This document shows, piece by piece, positions 1 through 7,787 of a stretch of 64,000 nt of DNA. The translations under genes were made by a program, and so were the position numbers. The notes beneath the pieces were generated by a model, which was not told the origin of the DNA, did no database searches, and saw only the letters and a program-made list of their open reading frames with translations. This stretch comes from Vagococcus_D sp963518325 (GTDB taxonomy: Bacteria > Bacillota > Bacilli > Lactobacillales > Vagococcaceae): assembly GCF_963518325.1 (NCBI RefSeq), contig NZ_CAUQJB010000005.1:62001-126000 (forward strand), given 5' to 3'. How positions within the stretch are numbered: the stretch's first letter is position 1; every line of letters begins with the position of its first letter.

Positions 1-150
1 AGCAATCAACTCCAATACTCGGTCAAAACCGAATTCATCAGCCGCCTCATTAATTCTGATAATCTCTATTCCCTGGGCCGTCCAACCGAGAGGATCACTA
101 ACAGCAACTCCAACCGTTTTCGATCCCACATCTAAACCAATCATTCTCAT
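1..150 (-). CDS. ruvX: Holliday junction resolvase RuvX/YqgF, N-terminal part
   Basis: The window edge cuts this gene: only the first 50 codons are present. The product starts MRMIGLDVGSKTVGVAVSDP, the hallmark N-terminus of the YqgF/RuvX RNase H-fold family, in which the Asp of the GLDVGSKT strand is catalytic. Family members resolve branched DNA or process the 5' end of pre-16S rRNA. The ATG overlaps the TGA stop of the upstream ireB gene (ATGA), so the two are translationally coupled, as in other Firmicutes. Identity is secure; the C-terminal part lies outside the window. Confidence 0.93.
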   Translation of the reverse strand, partial: MRMIGLDVGSKTVGVAVSDPLGWTAQGIEIIRINEAADEFGFDRVLELIA

Positions 151-416
151 TTAAATTCTATTCCGTGACCGGATAAATAATTTTTTACTAACTCTTCCAT
201 AATCTCATCTCGTTCGTGACGACGTATGAGATTTCTGGCGTCTTGATAGCGAGGAATATACGCTGGATCTCCTGATAATAAATACCCTACAATTTGATTA
301 ATCGGGTTGTAACCTTTTTCTTCTAATGCACGGTAGACAGTTGATAATGTCTCACTTACTTCTTGCTTACGATGATCATTAAAATCGAAACGCACGGTTT
401 CATCTGTAAAACTCAT
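147..416 (-). CDS. ireB: IreB family regulatory phosphoprotein (UPF0297)
   Basis: An 89-residue protein beginning MSFTDETVRFDFND and containing GYNPINQIVGYLLSGDPAYI, which matches the small IreB/YrzL family. In Enterococcus faecalis IreB is a substrate of the Ser/Thr kinase IreK and affects cephalosporin resistance. The threonines near the N-terminus (residues 4 and 7) are the kind of site phosphorylated in that family; that is known from relatives, not shown here. A GAGGTGG ribosome site lies 6 nt before the ATG. The gene is immediately upstream of ruvX with an ATGA overlap, the normal Firmicutes arrangement. Confidence 0.93.
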   Translation of the reverse strand: MSFTDETVRFDFNDHRKQEVSETLSTVYRALEEKGYNPINQIVGYLLSGDPAYIPRYQDARNLIRRHERDEIMEELVKNYLSGHGIEFK

Positions 417-561
417 CCATCTCCACCTCTTTTCTTTAAATAGTCATCTCCATTTTACAAGAAATAACGGCAAACTACAAACAATATCGTGACTTTCAAG
501 CAGTTTGACCAGAACCTTAGTCAAATCTTCAACATTTTTTCATATTTGAAGCTCTTAAGCG

Positions 562-594
562 TAAAAAGCCAAAGTATATTTCAACTTTGGCTTT
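562..594 (-). terminator. Rho-independent terminator of prsA
   Basis: A 10-bp perfect stem, AAAGCCAAAG at 565-574 against CTTTGGCTTT at 585-594, is followed on the minus strand by a run of T. It begins 4 nt past the prsA stop codon. Confidence 0.85.
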
Positions 595-597
595 ACC

Positions 598-1635
598 TTA
601 TTTAGATTCTTCAGTTGAGCTTTCTTTGGCAGAACTTTCAGCTGCACTATCTTTAGTTGAGCTTTCTTTGGTTGAGCTCTCTTTAGCTTTACTTTCCTTA
701 GCAGAGCTTTCTGCAGTTGAGCTAGCTTTGGTTTCTTCTTCGATATAGCCAGCAAGAACGCCTTTCAAGGCTTCGTCCTTGATCTTAACGTTAGCAGCCT
801 TTAACTCTTTACTAATAACTTCTTGTTGGAACGCTTGGTCTGATAATTTAGCCGTTGTTGCAATTTCTTTTAATTCTTTTTTAAATGGTTCCATGTCGTT
901 ACCTTTGTCTTGTGGTTTAACCATTTTAACAATGTAATACGTCGTTGTTTCAGTCATACCATTGTTACCGACAACTGGAATTAATGCTGATACTTCATCT
1001 TTTTTCAATTTAAAAGCAGCTTCTTGCACTTCTGCCGGAACTTCGGTGGTTGTTGAATCAAATGTCACTTTGCCGTTTTCAGTACTTGACGGTGCTGTTG
1101 AATTTTCTTTTGCTAATTTACCAAAGTCATCGCCTTTGTTAGCTTTTTCCAAAACTTCTTTCGCTTTTGCTTCATCGTCCATTGCAATCAATTGAACTTC
1201 AACTTCTGGATGGAATGTTTTCCATGTTTCTTTTAAGTCAGCATCTGTTATTTTGATATGAGATTTCATCATCGCTTCAAAGGCTAAGCTTTTTTTCAAT
1301 TGTGCTTTATAGGAAGCTTCGGTCATGCCGGCAGATTTTAATGCATCTTTAAAGGTATCTGCATCTCCATATTGCTCTTGTGATTCTTTATATTTTGCAT
1401 CAACCTCTTTTTTATCCACTTTGTCACCAAAACCTAATTCAGCCACTTTAAAGATAATTGATGTACTCAACGCTTGTTGATTGGCATCTTGTGTTTTAAT
1501 CTCATCAAAAAAGGCTTCTTGAGTGATTTTGCCGCCTTTCATTGTTACTAATTCTGTGCCGCTATTAGAGCAGGCTGCTAATGTAATCACGCTGAATAAC
1601 CCTACAATAGCCAAGGCTAATTTCTTTTTCTTCAT
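598..1635 (-). CDS. prsA: PrsA foldase lipoprotein (peptidyl-prolyl isomerase)
   Basis: A 345-residue extracytoplasmic foldase. Residues 1-21 are a lipoprotein signal peptide with lipobox LAAC, so Cys22 should be lipidated and anchor the protein on the outer face of the membrane. An N-terminal helical chaperone region precedes a parvulin-type PPIC domain at about residues 140-235. PrsA proteins help secreted proteins fold as they leave the Sec channel. The last 45 or so residues are a low-complexity tail rich in Ser, Lys, Glu and Ala (repeats like SSAKES and SSTKES), which is unusual and probably a disordered wall-spanning linker. The gene is monocistronic, with its own terminator just after the stop. 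Confidence 0.93.
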   Translation of the reverse strand: MKKKKLALAIVGLFSVITLAACSNSGTELVTMKGGKITQEAFFDEIKTQDANQQALSTSIIFKVAELGFGDKVDKKEVDAKYKESQEQYGDADTFKDALKSAGMTEASYKAQLKKSLAFEAMMKSHIKITDADLKETWKTFHPEVEVQLIAMDDEAKAKEVLEKANKGDDFGKLAKENSTAPSSTENGKVTFDSTTTEVPAEVQEAAFKLKKDEVSALIPVVGNNGMTETTTYYIVKMVKPQDKGNDMEPFKKELKEIATTAKLSDQAFQQEVISKELKAANVKIKDEALKGVLAGYIEEETKASSTAESSAKESKAKESSTKESSTKDSAAESSAKESSTEESK

Positions 1636-1806
1636 TATTGCACTTCCATTTCATTTTAATTTAATCCTAGTAAAAAATAATTCCACCTCAATAACTATAC
1701 CATAAACGAGTACAGAAACAACTACCTCTCTCGTAGTTTTTAGAATGAAATCAAAGAAAATTCACGAAAAAGCTAAATTTGAATACAATATTCATAAAAT
1801 AGACTT

Positions 1807-2154
1807 TCAATTATGACTATCTTCATTTTTTTTTAAGTCTTGATTAAGTTTCTCTAATTGTCTATTAATTTCCGCTAGTCGTGGCTCTGTTTTAAATTTG
1901 TAGGTCTCAACTGATTTTTGCGTCTCTTCCTTAAAGGTTGGAATCACCTGAGCCGCAGTATCTTTTAGCGTTGCCAAAGAATCTTGAAACTCCTTTAAGC
2001 TGTCGTTTAAATCATAAGTTAAATCGGTGGCTTCATCCACCTCATTGATCAATTTACGACGCGTTTCATTGCCGCTTCTTGGGGCAAATAAGAGACCTAA
2101 AGTTCCTCCAACAACTGACCCAAATGCTAACCCCTTAATAAATTTCCCCAGCAT
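1807..2154 (-). CDS. YtxH domain protein
   Basis: A 115-residue protein with one N-terminal membrane segment (residues 5-25, FIKGLAFGSVVGGTLGLLFAP) followed by RSGNETRRK, the signature junction of YtxH/gas-vesicle-like small proteins. The rest is a charged amphipathic helix, likely a coiled coil. Its ATG overlaps the TAA of the upstream HIT gene (TAATG), so the two form one operon. The family is linked to general stress in Bacillus, but its biochemical role is unknown. No terminator was seen directly after the stop. Confidence 0.85.
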   Translation of the reverse strand: MLGKFIKGLAFGSVVGGTLGLLFAPRSGNETRRKLINEVDEATDLTYDLNDSLKEFQDSLATLKDTAAQVIPTFKEETQKSVETYKFKTEPRLAEINRQLEKLNQDLKKNEDSHN

Positions 2155-2582
2155 TATTGACTCACCTGCCCATTTATTTTTCCAGCCAAAGCAACCATTT
2201 CATCTGAAGAATATTGACTACTATTGTCAGCAAACCTCATACTAAAATCATCTTTTTTACTATATCGAGGCAATAGATGAATATGAGAATGGAAGACGGA
2301 TTGATAGGCCAGCTCTCGATTGTTGTTGACCAGATTTAAGCCTGCCATTTCTGGAAAAGCTTTTTCAATCGCCCGGGCAATCTTCGGCACTCGAGCAAAC
2401 AACTGACTCGCCACCTCTTCATCATATTCAAAAATATCTGTCACATGTTTCTTAGGAATAACCAAGGTATGACCTTTAGTGGTTTGAGTTAAGTCTAAAA
2501 AGGCGTAAACCACCTCATCTTCATACACTTTATAGCTAGGAATCTCTTTGTTGACAATCTTACAAAAAATACAGTTATCCAT
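2154..2582 (-). CDS. hit: HIT family nucleotide hydrolase
   Basis: A 142-residue histidine triad protein. The catalytic motif HSHIHLL is at residues 98-104 and Cys4/Cys7 near the N-terminus (NCIFCKIV) are the usual zinc pair. HIT proteins hydrolyse nucleoside phosphoramidates or dinucleotides. The start at 2582 is chosen because AAAGGAG sits 9 nt before it and the family begins at MxxCIFCKI; an in-frame ATG at 2624 lacks this spacing. The gene is divergent from ecsA, as in most Firmicutes, and coupled to the downstream ytxH-like gene. Confidence 0.93.
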   Translation of the reverse strand: MDNCIFCKIVNKEIPSYKVYEDEVVYAFLDLTQTTKGHTLVIPKKHVTDIFEYDEEVASQLFARVPKIARAIEKAFPEMAGLNLVNNNRELAYQSVFHSHIHLLPRYSKKDDFSMRFADNSSQYSSDEMVALAGKINGQVSQ

Positions 2583-2731
2583 CAATTCATTCGCTCCTTT
2601 TCTACTTTGTTGGCCTTGCTTCAATCAAGTCATAGTCACGTTACCTCCTATAATAAAGGATACTTCTAGTAAAAGTCAAAAGCTAATCCTTATTAGATCA
2701 TTAATTCCATCTTTATTCACAATAATAACGA

Positions 2732-2760
2732 ACATTTTTCTCAAGGGACTATGTTATAAT
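2732..2760 (+). promoter_or_regulatory. Probable promoter of ecsAB
   Basis: A perfect TATAAT -10 box at 2755-2760 lies 32 nt before the ecsA start. The -35 region is T-rich with no clear TTGACA. The call rests mainly on the -10 box and its place in the divergent hit/ecsA region. Confidence 0.5.
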
Positions 2761-2791
2761 TGAAACAAGAAAAGTAATCGGAGGCAAATAA

Positions 2792-3532
2792 ATGAGTTTA
2801 GTGATTAAAAATTTAACTGGTGGCTATGGCCATATCCCAGTCCTAAAAGATATTAGTTTTGACGTTAGCAAAGGGGAAATGGTTGGCCTAATCGGTTTGA
2901 ACGGTGCCGGTAAAAGTACTACCATTAAAAATATTATCGGTTTACTGACCCCACAGAAAGGCCGAATTGAAATTGATTCAGAAACCCTTCAGGCCAATCC
3001 AGAAAGCTATCGGAAAAAAATCGGCTACATTCCCGAAACACCAGCTCTTTATGAGGAGCTAACCCTGAAAGAACATATTGAAGTTACCGCCATGGCTTAT
3101 GATATTCCCGTTGAAGAGGCTCATCGCCGAGCAGCGATTTTATTAAAGACCTTCCGCTTGGAAAATAAACTAGAATGGTTTCCTGCTCATTTCTCTAAAG
3201 GAATGAAACAAAAAGTGATGGTTCTCTGTGCCTTTTTAATTGAGCCAAGTCTTTATATTATTGATGAGCCCTTTTTGGGGTTGGATCCCCTTGCCATCCA
3301 CGCCTTGCTGGAATTAATGAATGAGATGCGCCAACAAGGTGCTGCGATTTTGATGTCGACACATATTCTAGCCACAGCTGAAAAATACTGTGACCGCTTC
3401 GTGGTTCTTCATGAAGGTAATATTCGAGCTGTCGGCACAATTGATGACTTGCGCCGTGAGTTTAATTTACCTGGCTCCTCCTTAGATGACATCTATGTGG
3501 CCCTGACCAACGAAGAAGGAGCTACCGCCTAA
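2792..3532 (+). CDS. ecsA: ABC transporter ATP-binding protein EcsA
   Basis: A 246-residue ATPase subunit. Walker A GLNGAGKST is at residues 35-43, the signature FSKGM at 134-138, Walker B LYIIDEP at 154-160 and the H-loop His at 191. EcsA pairs with the membrane protein EcsB. In relatives the Ecs system affects protein secretion, intramembrane proteolysis of peptide pheromones and competence; its exact substrate is debated. The stop overlaps the ecsB start (TAATG). GGAGG lies 7 nt before the ATG. Position next to hit supports the assignment to ecsA rather than to a generic ABC ATPase. Confidence 0.93.
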   Translation: MSLVIKNLTGGYGHIPVLKDISFDVSKGEMVGLIGLNGAGKSTTIKNIIGLLTPQKGRIEIDSETLQANPESYRKKIGYIPETPALYEELTLKEHIEVTAMAYDIPVEEAHRRAAILLKTFRLENKLEWFPAHFSKGMKQKVMVLCAFLIEPSLYIIDEPFLGLDPLAIHALLELMNEMRQQGAAILMSTHILATAEKYCDRFVVLHEGNIRAVGTIDDLRREFNLPGSSLDDIYVALTNEEGATA

Positions 3533-4752
3533 TGCAACAATTTTATAAAGACCGTTTAAGCCGTCATCAAACCAAGCTTATCCGTTATTTAAAATATGTT
3601 TTTAACGACCATGTTGTCTTGATTTCCTCTTTTTTACTGGGAGGATTTGGCCTTTATTATTCTGACTTAGTCAAAACATTGGACAGCCGTTTTATTTTAG
3701 GAAAACCCCTAATTGGCTTAATTTGGCTAATGGCTCTCTTTACCGGTCACTTGGCCACCTTGATGAAAGACGCTGACAAGGTCTTTCTTTTACCAAAAGA
3801 ACGGCAGATGACGGCTTACTTAAAAGCAGCTTACCGCCATTCTCTAGTTTTGCCCTTAAGTTTTCTGCTACTTGCTGCCGGCATCTCCATGCCTTTATTA
3901 GTAGCGGTGGCTCGCTCATCAATTTTAGATTTTGCTATATTCGTATTAATGTTATGGTTGCTGAAAGCTAGCCATCTACTACAACAGTTTAACCCTTGCT
4001 TTTTAGCCAATCAGAAGACCCAAAAAAAAGAACAACTGATTTGGCTTCTGCTTGCATTAGTCGCTATCATAAGCTCTTTATATCTACATAGTCTCGCTGG
4101 TTTGCTGGTGGCCATTGTCTCACTTATTATCCAGTTTTCAGCAACCAAAAAGACCTTTGCCACTAAAAACTTGGACTGGGAAAATATGATTAGCAACGAG
4201 CAACAACGAATGAAGCGAATTTATCAATTCATCAACATGTTTACAGATGTGCCAGGTATTTCTGGGAAAGTCAAACGCCGTAGACTATTTGATGGCTTGT
4301 TAAATAAAATCAAGAAGACCTCTGAAAACACCTATCTCTACCTCTACAGTCGCAGTTTTGTTCGGGGAGCTGAGTATAGTGGTCTATTTATTCGACTCAC
4401 CTTAGTCGGAATCATTGTTCTTATTTTTCTAAATGAATTTATGTTAGTTCTGATTGTCTCTTTGGTCATTATCTACTTGATTGGCTTCCAAATGATTCCC
4501 ATGTATGGTCAATTTGATTACATGGTTATGACTGAACTTTACCCTTTAAATAACCAAGCTAAGAAAAAAGCCGTTAATACGCTAGTCAGATTGTTATTGC
4601 TGATTGTCGGTGTTATTTTCAGCCTCCTAGCTTTGATTGTCCTGCCTAATAAACTGGACAGTTTAATGGTTATTGCTGCCATCTTTGTGGAAATTTTGTT
4701 ATTTACAACCCTTTATCTACCAAGTCGTTTGCGAAAAATCGATCGCTTTTAG
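3532..4752 (+). CDS. ecsB: ABC transporter permease EcsB
   Basis: A 406-residue integral membrane protein with many hydrophobic segments, among them residues 31-45, 54-70, 105-125, 165-190, 285-325 and 355-395. It begins with a short basic cytoplasmic stretch. Length and position directly after ecsA, with a 1-nt overlap, match EcsB of Bacillus and Enterococcus. It is the membrane partner of EcsA. No ecsC gene follows; the next gene is ytmP. No clear terminator was found in the 137 nt after the stop. Confidence 0.9.
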   Translation: MQQFYKDRLSRHQTKLIRYLKYVFNDHVVLISSFLLGGFGLYYSDLVKTLDSRFILGKPLIGLIWLMALFTGHLATLMKDADKVFLLPKERQMTAYLKAAYRHSLVLPLSFLLLAAGISMPLLVAVARSSILDFAIFVLMLWLLKASHLLQQFNPCFLANQKTQKKEQLIWLLLALVAIISSLYLHSLAGLLVAIVSLIIQFSATKKTFATKNLDWENMISNEQQRMKRIYQFINMFTDVPGISGKVKRRRLFDGLLNKIKKTSENTYLYLYSRSFVRGAEYSGLFIRLTLVGIIVLIFLNEFMLVLIVSLVIIYLIGFQMIPMYGQFDYMVMTELYPLNNQAKKKAVNTLVRLLLLIVGVIFSLLALIVLPNKLDSLMVIAAIFVEILLFTTLYLPSRLRKIDRF

Positions 4753-4889
4753 TACAAAGAGAGGTCAGAACTTGACGAACGCCACTTAGGGTTTTACAAT
4801 GAAAGATACTAATAGGAATACTTTCCAATTTTTGGTAGTAAAGTACTTCCTCAAAAACTTATTTGAGACAAATGTTAGGTGGAGAAGAT

Positions 4890-5672
4890 ATGGTTGATTT
4901 TCAATTTGATAAAAACTGGTCTCTCCAACCGATCAAAGGAGATACTGGCAAAGCGTATATGGGGATTAATGATGAAGCTGAGAAAGTTTTTATCAAACGT
5001 AATTCATCGCCTTTTTTAGCCGCACTCTCCCTGGAAGGAATTGCGCCCAAATTAATGTGGACAAAACGAACAGGTAATGGTGATGTCTTAACTGCCCAAG
5101 AGTGGCTAGACGGTTACTTATTAAATCCCCAAGACATTGGTCAACGGCAAGATGTTATTCAGATCATGCAGCATCTCCACCAGTCCGAATCGTTAAAAAA
5201 TATGTTGTACCGGGTAGGTGGTGTTGAAAAGCAGGCGTTTGATTTTTTAAGTGCTTATGCCCAGGAACTCCCTACTGAACTTAAACGAAATCATTACTTG
5301 ATGCGTGTCTTCCGTTATTTGGAGGACCATCTCCCTGATTCAGTTGAAGTCCAAGCCTGTCATGGCGATCCCATCCATCATAATTGGTTAGTATCAGACA
5401 ACGGCCGACTTTATCTCGTGGACTGGGATGCGACTATGTTAGCCGATCCGGCGGCGGACCTTGGTGCGATTTTAGGTCGTTACGTCCCTTTTGACGACTG
5501 GTCACAATGGTTAGAAACCTACGGCATCAGAGAACCAGCCAAAAGCATTGAGCGTATTTATTGGTACAGTGGCATGGACTTTTTGCAGCGAATCAAAATC
5601 AGCTACCTGCAACAAAATTTAAAACAGATGAACCAAGAAATTCTTTTACTCAAGGAACTTTTCAGCTATTAA
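4890..5672 (+). CDS. ytmP: Aminoglycoside phosphotransferase/choline kinase-fold protein YtmP
   Basis: A 260-residue protein of the APH/choline kinase fold. The Brenner motif HGDPIHHN is at residues 158-165 (catalytic Asp160, Asn165) and the metal-binding segment LVDWD ends at residue 180. Family members phosphorylate small hydroxylated substrates, and YtmP is often annotated as a thiamine kinase-like protein without proof. The start at 4890 is preferred because GGTGGAG lies 5 nt upstream; a TTG at 4863 has no ribosome site. ytmP-trmB adjacency is conserved in Firmicutes. Confidence 0.85.
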   Translation: MVDFQFDKNWSLQPIKGDTGKAYMGINDEAEKVFIKRNSSPFLAALSLEGIAPKLMWTKRTGNGDVLTAQEWLDGYLLNPQDIGQRQDVIQIMQHLHQSESLKNMLYRVGGVEKQAFDFLSAYAQELPTELKRNHYLMRVFRYLEDHLPDSVEVQACHGDPIHHNWLVSDNGRLYLVDWDATMLADPAADLGAILGRYVPFDDWSQWLETYGIREPAKSIERIYWYSGMDFLQRIKISYLQQNLKQMNQEILLLKELFSY

Positions 5673-5697
5673 TGAAAAAGATTACCCTTTAACCTCA

Positions 5698-5726
5698 CTC
5701 TCTGATATACTATCAGAGAGTTTTTA
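5698..5726 (+). terminator. Terminator after ytmP
   Basis: A 10-bp perfect stem, CTCTCTGATA at 5698-5707 with TATCAGAGAG at 5711-5720, has a 3-nt loop and is followed by TTTTTAT. It separates ytmP from trmB, which then needs its own promoter or readthrough. Confidence 0.85.
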
Positions 5727-5802
5727 TATGAGATATCATGTCACGAGATGTCTGATTTTCAGCATGAATGACAGAATAAACAGAACAAAGGAGCGTTACA
5801 TT

Positions 5803-6450
5803 ATGCGTGTTAGAAACAAACCATGGGCCAAAGAACAAATTGAGGCAAACCCGCAGTACGTGGTTTCTGAACCAGCTATTTGGCGTGGTCGCTGGGAAGA
5901 ACGGTTTGGTAATCGTCATCCCTTACACATTGAAGTTGGGTCTGGTAAAGGCCAATTTATTTATGGAATGGCAAAAGCTCATCCCGAGATTAACTATATC
6001 GCCATTGAAATTCAGCAAAGTGTCCTAATCGATATTTTAGACAAACAACTAGCAGAACCCTTAGCTAACTTGCAATTATTACATGTAGATGGTGGCTCAG
6101 TGACCGATTATTTTACCCCTCATGAAATTGCCCAAGTCTATTTAAATTTTTCTGATCCCTGGCCAAAAACCCGCCATGCTAAGCGGCGGTTGACTTACCA
6201 CACTTTCTTAAAAGGGTATCAAGAGATCTTGCCGCCAAATGGCGAGCTTCATTTCAAAACAGATAATCGTGGGTTATTCGAGTATTCATTGGCCAGCTTT
6301 TCTCAGTATGGCATGATCTTAAAAGAAGTCTGGCTTGATTTGCACGCCAGTGATTTTGAAGGCAATATCATGACTGAATACGAAGAAAAATTCTCATCTA
6401 AAGGCCAGCCTATTTATCGGGTGGAGGCTTATTTTCCAGAAAAAAATTAA
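5803..6450 (+). CDS. trmB: tRNA (guanine-N7)-methyltransferase TrmB
   Basis: A 215-residue SAM-dependent enzyme making m7G46 in tRNA. The SAM loop EVGSGKG is at residues 44-50 and the family signature DPWPKTRH at 118-125, followed by the RRL motif. The conserved C-terminal TEYEEKF segment is present. The start at 5803 has AAAGGAG 9 nt upstream and gives the usual MRVRNKPWA N-terminus; the longer frame to 5728 runs through the terminator region and is rejected. Adjacent to ytmP, as in Bacillus. Confidence 0.95.
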   Translation: MRVRNKPWAKEQIEANPQYVVSEPAIWRGRWEERFGNRHPLHIEVGSGKGQFIYGMAKAHPEINYIAIEIQQSVLIDILDKQLAEPLANLQLLHVDGGSVTDYFTPHEIAQVYLNFSDPWPKTRHAKRRLTYHTFLKGYQEILPPNGELHFKTDNRGLFEYSLASFSQYGMILKEVWLDLHASDFEGNIMTEYEEKFSSKGQPIYRVEAYFPEKN

Positions 6451-6491
6451 AAAAGTGACTAACAAGTGGATTTACTTGTTAGTCACTTTTT
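6451..6491. terminator. Bidirectional terminator between trmB and the PepSY-like gene
   Basis: A 16-bp perfect stem (AAAAGTGACTAACAAG at 6451-6466 and its complement at 6475-6490), A-rich on the left and T-rich on the right, serves the convergent genes on both sides. Confidence 0.9.
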
Positions 6492-6492
6492 G

Positions 6493-6828
6493 TTATAAAC
6501 GATAAATATCCAAGACAGTCCCTGTATACGCATCTGCGATAAACTCATATTGGACCATTTCTAAATCTTCCAACCGAGTAATGCCGCCTGTATATGTTTT
6601 TGATTTGATGGCAAATTTTTGTAAAGGTTGCTTACTAAATTCAATCCATGAGCCTTCGATTGGACCTTCTTTTAGAAAAGCAGACTTAACATTTTCCAAA
6701 ATAACATCAGCATTGATTGTCTTATTTTTTTTGATCCACAATGCGCCTACTACGCCACCTATAGTTCCGACAACTACCCCCGCTAATAAACCTGCTCCCA
6801 GATAGTCGTATTTTTCATCTTCAAACAT
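6493..6828 (-). CDS. Membrane-anchored small protein with PepSY-like end
   Basis: A 111-residue protein with an N-terminal transmembrane segment at residues 10-32 (YLGAGLLAGVVVGTIGGVVGALWI). An exported or cytoplasmic domain follows, ending YEFIADAYTGTVLDIYRL, which resembles the last strand-turn-strand of PepSY domains (typically D-A-x-T-G-x-V). PepSY domains are thought to inhibit or bind peptidases. Similar small proteins occur in lactic acid bacteria, but I know no tested function. It is convergent with trmB and shares its terminator. Confidence 0.6.
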   Translation of the reverse strand: MFEDEKYDYLGAGLLAGVVVGTIGGVVGALWIKKNKTINADVILENVKSAFLKEGPIEGSWIEFSKQPLQKFAIKSKTYTGGITRLEDLEMVQYEFIADAYTGTVLDIYRL

Positions 6829-6988
6829 CCCTTAAACCTCCTCTATCAATAACCTCAATTTATTACGTTGAGTTTATTGTAGCATAGTTTTAAAGTTTCA
6901 ACCTCAATCAACTTACTTTTTTAGTGAGATTGATTTTTTTTGAGCACTTTTACCAACAGGCGTAAATCGACTAGCGATTACTAGTAAA

Positions 6989-7546
6989 CTATTTATCAGT
7001 AAAGGCCAGTAACTTCTTATAGATGGGGATCATCTCAGCTTCACCACTCATTTCGGCAATTTGCTCAAAAGGGACCCACTTAATCCCATTAGTTTCGACT
7101 TTATTTTGAATGAGTGGTTCTTCTTCATCAGCTACAATCACATAGGCGACCGACAAATGCTGGTGAGCTGACACCCATTTTCCCTTTTTCAAATGACCAA
7201 TAACAGGAATGATGTCCAAACTAGTAATCTCCCTTGACAGAAGTTCTAAATCTGTTAAGCCAGTCTCCTCTTGAGCCTCCTTTAACGCGACCTCACAAAA
7301 ATCTGGGTTGCCATCCACATGGCCCCCTGTCCAACACCAAGTATTGTAAATCTTATGATGAATAAATAAGGTTTTTGTCCGCTCGCGATTGACAATAAAT
7401 CCCGAACTGCTAAAATGAGCGATGGTGTTTTCTCGGGTTAACAGATTATCAAAGAGATGACAATAAGCTAAGAGTTGCTTTTTATCCTGTTCTTCTTGAA
7501 GACAGGTTGGCTGATATGCCTGGATTAACGCTTCGATTGAATTCAT
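6989..7546 (-). CDS. Nudix hydrolase
   Basis: A 185-residue Nudix-fold protein. The Nudix box lies at residues 74-97 (GGHVDGN...KEAQEETGL), with the metal-binding KEAQEE core. Relative to the consensus GX5EX7REUXEEXGU, Pro81 replaces the first Glu and Lys89 replaces the Arg, both tolerated in some subfamilies. The N-terminal 45 residues are helical, as in longer Nudix proteins of lactic acid bacteria. Substrate cannot be told. It is monocistronic; a hairpin-like sequence at about 6906-6945 points in the other direction and is not its terminator. Confidence 0.85.
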   Translation of the reverse strand: MNSIEALIQAYQPTCLQEEQDKKQLLAYCHLFDNLLTRENTIAHFSSSGFIVNRERTKTLFIHHKIYNTWCWTGGHVDGNPDFCEVALKEAQEETGLTDLELLSREITSLDIIPVIGHLKKGKWVSAHQHLSVAYVIVADEEEPLIQNKVETNGIKWVPFEQIAEMSGEAEMIPIYKKLLAFTDK

Positions 7547-7726
7547 TTTGACCTCCTAAACAATTACTGACTTGATGTCATCTTTAATTTTAACATAGCT
7601 TCGTCTTTTCTACGCCACTAAAGGTCAATAACCATTGAAGATTTAATCACAACCAGAGGCTAAACGAAGGTAACTCGATTCTCTATGACTTTAAGAGAAA
7701 TCCATGAAAAAAAAGACGGCTTGCGT

Positions 7727-7732
7727 TATAAT
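7727..7732 (+). promoter_or_regulatory. Probable -10 box for pepA
   Basis: TATAAT lies 58 nt before the pepA start, giving a predicted leader of about 45 nt that includes the ribosome site and the hairpin at 7762-7778. No good -35 box is visible. Confidence 0.45.
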
Positions 7733-7752
7733 GGAAAGTAACAAGTGAAAGT

Positions 7753-7787
7753 GAGGTGGGGCTCTGCAAGTTGCAGAGAATCATATG
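7753..7787 (+). promoter_or_regulatory. Split ribosome binding site with intervening hairpin, pepA
   Basis: GAGGTGG at 7753-7759 is 25 nt from the ATG at 7785, too far for normal initiation. The gap holds a perfect 7-bp hairpin: CTCTGCA at 7762-7768, loop AGT, TGCAGAG at 7772-7778. Folding it removes 17 nt and leaves an effective spacing of 8 nt. No ATG, GTG or TTG in frame lies closer to the ribosome site. A similar arrangement is known for phage T4 gene 38. Confidence 0.65.

Noticed and set aside
555..755. A 66-codon frame inside the prsA tail
   Set aside because: It is a shadow of the repetitive Ser/Lys/Glu coding sequence in another frame, with no ribosome site.
6906..6945. Hairpin with T-run between two leftward genes
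   Set aside because: It would terminate in the plus direction, where no gene reads towards it. Possibly chance or a relic.
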